Of a stretch of 7,584 nucleotides of DNA, positions 6,658 to 7,584 are shown in pieces. The DNA lies in assembly GCA_002304995.1 (NCBI GenBank), contig DBPV01000010.1, positions 5,888-13,471 of the forward strand. The letters are read 5' to 3'. Source of the DNA: Syntrophaceae bacterium UBA1411. GTDB lineage: Bacteria; Desulfobacterota; Syntrophia; Syntrophales; Smithellaceae. A program made the translations under genes and the position numbers. The notes beneath the pieces were generated by a model, which worked only from the letters and a program-made list of their open reading frames with translations, was not told where the DNA came from and ran no database searches. How positions within the stretch are numbered: the first letter of the stretch is position 1; each line of letters begins with the position of its first letter.

Positions 6658-6912
6658 ATGGACAAGCCAGTCAGTTTCAAAGAAGTCAACCACCGCGCAC
6701 GTTTTGAGGGCATAAATTCACGGTTGCCGGAAGAAGGCTTTCTTCGCTTATGGCAGATTGTCGGAGGAAAGGGACATCCGGCGCTTATACCTATTTCAAA
6801 AAGCGCATGGTGGAAGGGGATCCGCGAAGGCCGTTTTCCTAAGCCTGTCAAGCTGGGTAAGAAAACATCATTGTGGCCGGTTGAATCAATCCGCTCTTTA
6901 ATTGAAAGATGA
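6658..6912 (+). CDS. AlpA-family DNA-binding regulator (MerR/excisionase-like HTH)
   Basis: An 84-residue protein starting at an ATG with AAGGAG (6647-6652) five bases upstream; a longer TTG-started frame from 6628 has no better ribosome site and would include that Shine-Dalgarno. Residues about 43-83 match the AlpA pattern: IPISKSAWWKGIREGRFPKP, then VKLGKKTSLWPVESIRSLIE, that is a helix-turn-helix followed by a wing and a terminal helix ending in I-R-x-L-I-E. AlpA proteins act as transcription activators or directionality factors of integrated elements, often switching on excision or replication genes. The first 40 residues are an extension beyond the core domain. It stands first in a close-packed set leading to the primase, which fits a control gene for the element's lytic or replicative state. 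Confidence 0.85.
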   Translation: MDKPVSFKEVNHRARFEGINSRLPEEGFLRLWQIVGGKGHPALIPISKSAWWKGIREGRFPKPVKLGKKTSLWPVESIRSLIER

Positions 6913-6920
6913 GGCCAGCA

Positions 6921-7148
6921 ATGAACGAACTTCAAACAGTATCGCGCAAAATCAAACTCAAAAGACAAGCCGTTTCTCTTTTCCGCGCCGAGGTCCAAAC
7001 GCTTCAGCTTGAAGCGGCGCTTATCAAGCTGCGCCATTTCTTCGAGCAACAGATTGACCATTCCGAAAATCAACAGGCGCTTTCCCGTTATCTCGATATG
7101 GTCGAGGTTTTACTTCAGGCATTGCGGGGGACCGATGACACTCCATGA
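6921..7148 (+). CDS. Small helical protein of unknown function
   Basis: A 75-residue product from the ATG at 6921, which has GAGG (6911-6914) six bases upstream. An ATG at 6909, overlapping the AlpA stop in ATGA, would add four residues (MRPA) and is a possible alternative. The sequence looks almost wholly alpha-helical and may form a coiled coil (RKIKLKRQAVSLFRAEVQ, LEAALIKLRHFFEQQ, LSRYLDMVEVLLQALR). There are no cysteines, signal peptide or membrane segment. No family is recognised. Its place between the AlpA-type regulator and the zinc-ribbon and primase genes, with the next gene overlapping its end by 14 bases, points to translational coupling and a role in the same replication or control module. 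Confidence 0.65.
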   Translation: MNELQTVSRKIKLKRQAVSLFRAEVQTLQLEAALIKLRHFFEQQIDHSENQQALSRYLDMVEVLLQALRGTDDTP

Positions 7149-7377
7149 CCTGAAGAACCCGCTATCTGGCGACATGTGCCTTTTGTGCGGCGGCAAGCCG
7201 AACGTGATCGGCGTCTTTGTTCCTGATGATCCGGCCGCTTTTGGCGGCGTCCAGGGCAAGACCAGGATGATTCGATATTGCCTTTGCTCTATGTGCCAGA
7301 GCAAGCCGGATGCACAGGACAGAATCGAAAAAGTGATCCGTGCGGAAGTGGCCGGAGGTTTAGCCCATGCAAGCTAA
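7135..7377 (+). CDS. Small zinc-ribbon-like protein of unknown function
   Basis: An 80-residue product starting at the ATG at 7135, just after a GGGGG run; the gene overlaps the previous one by 14 bases and the next by 11. It has CLLC at 15-18 and YCLCSMC at 48-54 (Cys49, Cys51, Cys54). Two CxxC pairs 32 residues apart are the layout of a small zinc ribbon. Between them lies a short beta-like stretch (NVIGVFVPDD), and after them a helix. Such proteins commonly bind nucleic acid or act as adaptors. Placement directly before a primase suggests a helper role in initiation of element replication, which is inference. No specific family is recognised. An internal ATG at 7174 would remove the first Cys pair and is less likely. 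Confidence 0.65.
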   Translation: MTLHDLKNPLSGDMCLLCGGKPNVIGVFVPDDPAAFGGVQGKTRMIRYCLCSMCQSKPDAQDRIEKVIRAEVAGGLAHAS

Positions 7378-7584
7378 TATCCTTCAGACCGCCCTTGCTT
7401 ATGCCGACCGGGGCTTTTCCGTTATCCCGATCCGCCCGGACAAAAAACCATTTATCAAGTGGGAATCCTACCAGACCACAAAAGCATCACCGGAAGAAAT
7501 CAAGTCATGGTTCACGAAGTGGCCGAATGCCATGATCGGCATTTGCACCGGGGAAATATCCGGGCTTCTGGTTGTCGATTGCGA
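7367..7584 (+). CDS. Prim-pol-type bifunctional DNA primase/polymerase, N-terminal part (runs off right edge)
   Basis: The first 72 codons are in the window, with GGAGG (7354-7358) eight bases before the ATG. LAYADRGFSVIPI at about 10-22, then RPDKKPF, KWESYQ, a SPEEIKSWF segment and NAMIGICTGEISGLLVVDC form the N-terminal signature of the bifunctional primase/polymerase domain of archaeo-eukaryotic primase type. In that family the VVDxD element holds the first metal-binding acidic residues; the window stops right at its second acidic position. These proteins prime and extend DNA for plasmids, phages and satellites and are often fused to a helicase, which would lie beyond the edge. The gene overlaps the zinc-ribbon gene by 11 bases. 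It is the clearest sign that the island replicates its own DNA. Confidence 0.9.
   Translation, partial: MQANILQTALAYADRGFSVIPIRPDKKPFIKWESYQTTKASPEEIKSWFTKWPNAMIGICTGEISGLLVVDC

Larger units (their letters stand above)
5597..7584. mobile_element. One end of a genomic island integrated at tRNA-Lys(CUU)
   Basis: The region begins at the tRNA-Lys 3' fragment and continues past the right edge. It carries an uncharacterised gene, an AlpA-type regulator, two small genes and the start of a prim-pol-type replication protein, a content typical of tRNA-integrated plasmids, satellites and phage-related islands. The first gene looks distinctly richer in A and T than the flank. No integrase, transposase, capsid or conjugation gene is visible here. 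The element type cannot be fixed from this part alone. Confidence 0.75.

Noticed and set aside
1..7584. CRISPR array, transposon ends or rRNA
   Set aside because: No regularly spaced repeats, transposase motifs or rRNA segments were seen on either strand.

Overview
The window looks like a bacterial chromosome, most likely from the Desulfobacterota (deltaproteobacterial) lineage. It has GC-rich coding with sigma70-type signals, an N-terminal double-CxxC zinc ribbon of a style common in Geobacter-like genomes, a large dCache-type chemoreceptor and a Cat2/AbfT-type CoA-transferase. The lineage call is an inference; no marker gene is present.

Left part, about 1-5593, is ordinary chromosomal sequence. 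On the minus strand, a chemoreceptor (1005-3029) lies 51-54 bases upstream of a membrane-anchored, HtrA-like serine protease with a zinc ribbon at its N-terminus (953 down to the left edge). The protease has no stop inside the window. A 4-hydroxybutyrate-type CoA-transferase (3223-4530) runs divergently on the plus strand. Convergent with it is a secreted, probably lipid-anchored protein (4560-5450, minus) with calcium-binding DxDxDG repeats and a thaumatin-like domain.

At 5597-5642 (minus) sits the 3' half of a tRNA-Lys(CUU) gene, from the anticodon loop to CCA, followed by a strong terminator at 5558-5593. There is no 5' half. This is the usual scar of site-specific integration into a tRNA gene, so the DNA to its right is read as one end of an integrated genomic island. 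The orientation predicts the island extends rightward, with the complete tRNA-Lys, and probably the integrase, beyond the window.

Right part, about 5643-7584, is the island end. It looks more AT-rich, at least in its first gene. It holds an unrecognised 224-aa protein with a structured leader (TTG start, 5858-6532), a hairpin terminator, then a tightly packed plus-strand set: an AlpA-type regulator (6658-6912), a small helical protein (6921-7148), a small zinc-ribbon-like protein (7135-7377) and the start of a prim-pol-type DNA primase/polymerase (7367 to the edge). Overlapping reading frames suggest one operon for control and replication of the element, in the style of tRNA-integrated satellites, integrative plasmids or phage-inducible islands. 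The most distinctive items are the island boundary with its uncharacterised first gene and the thaumatin-like lipoprotein in the flank.
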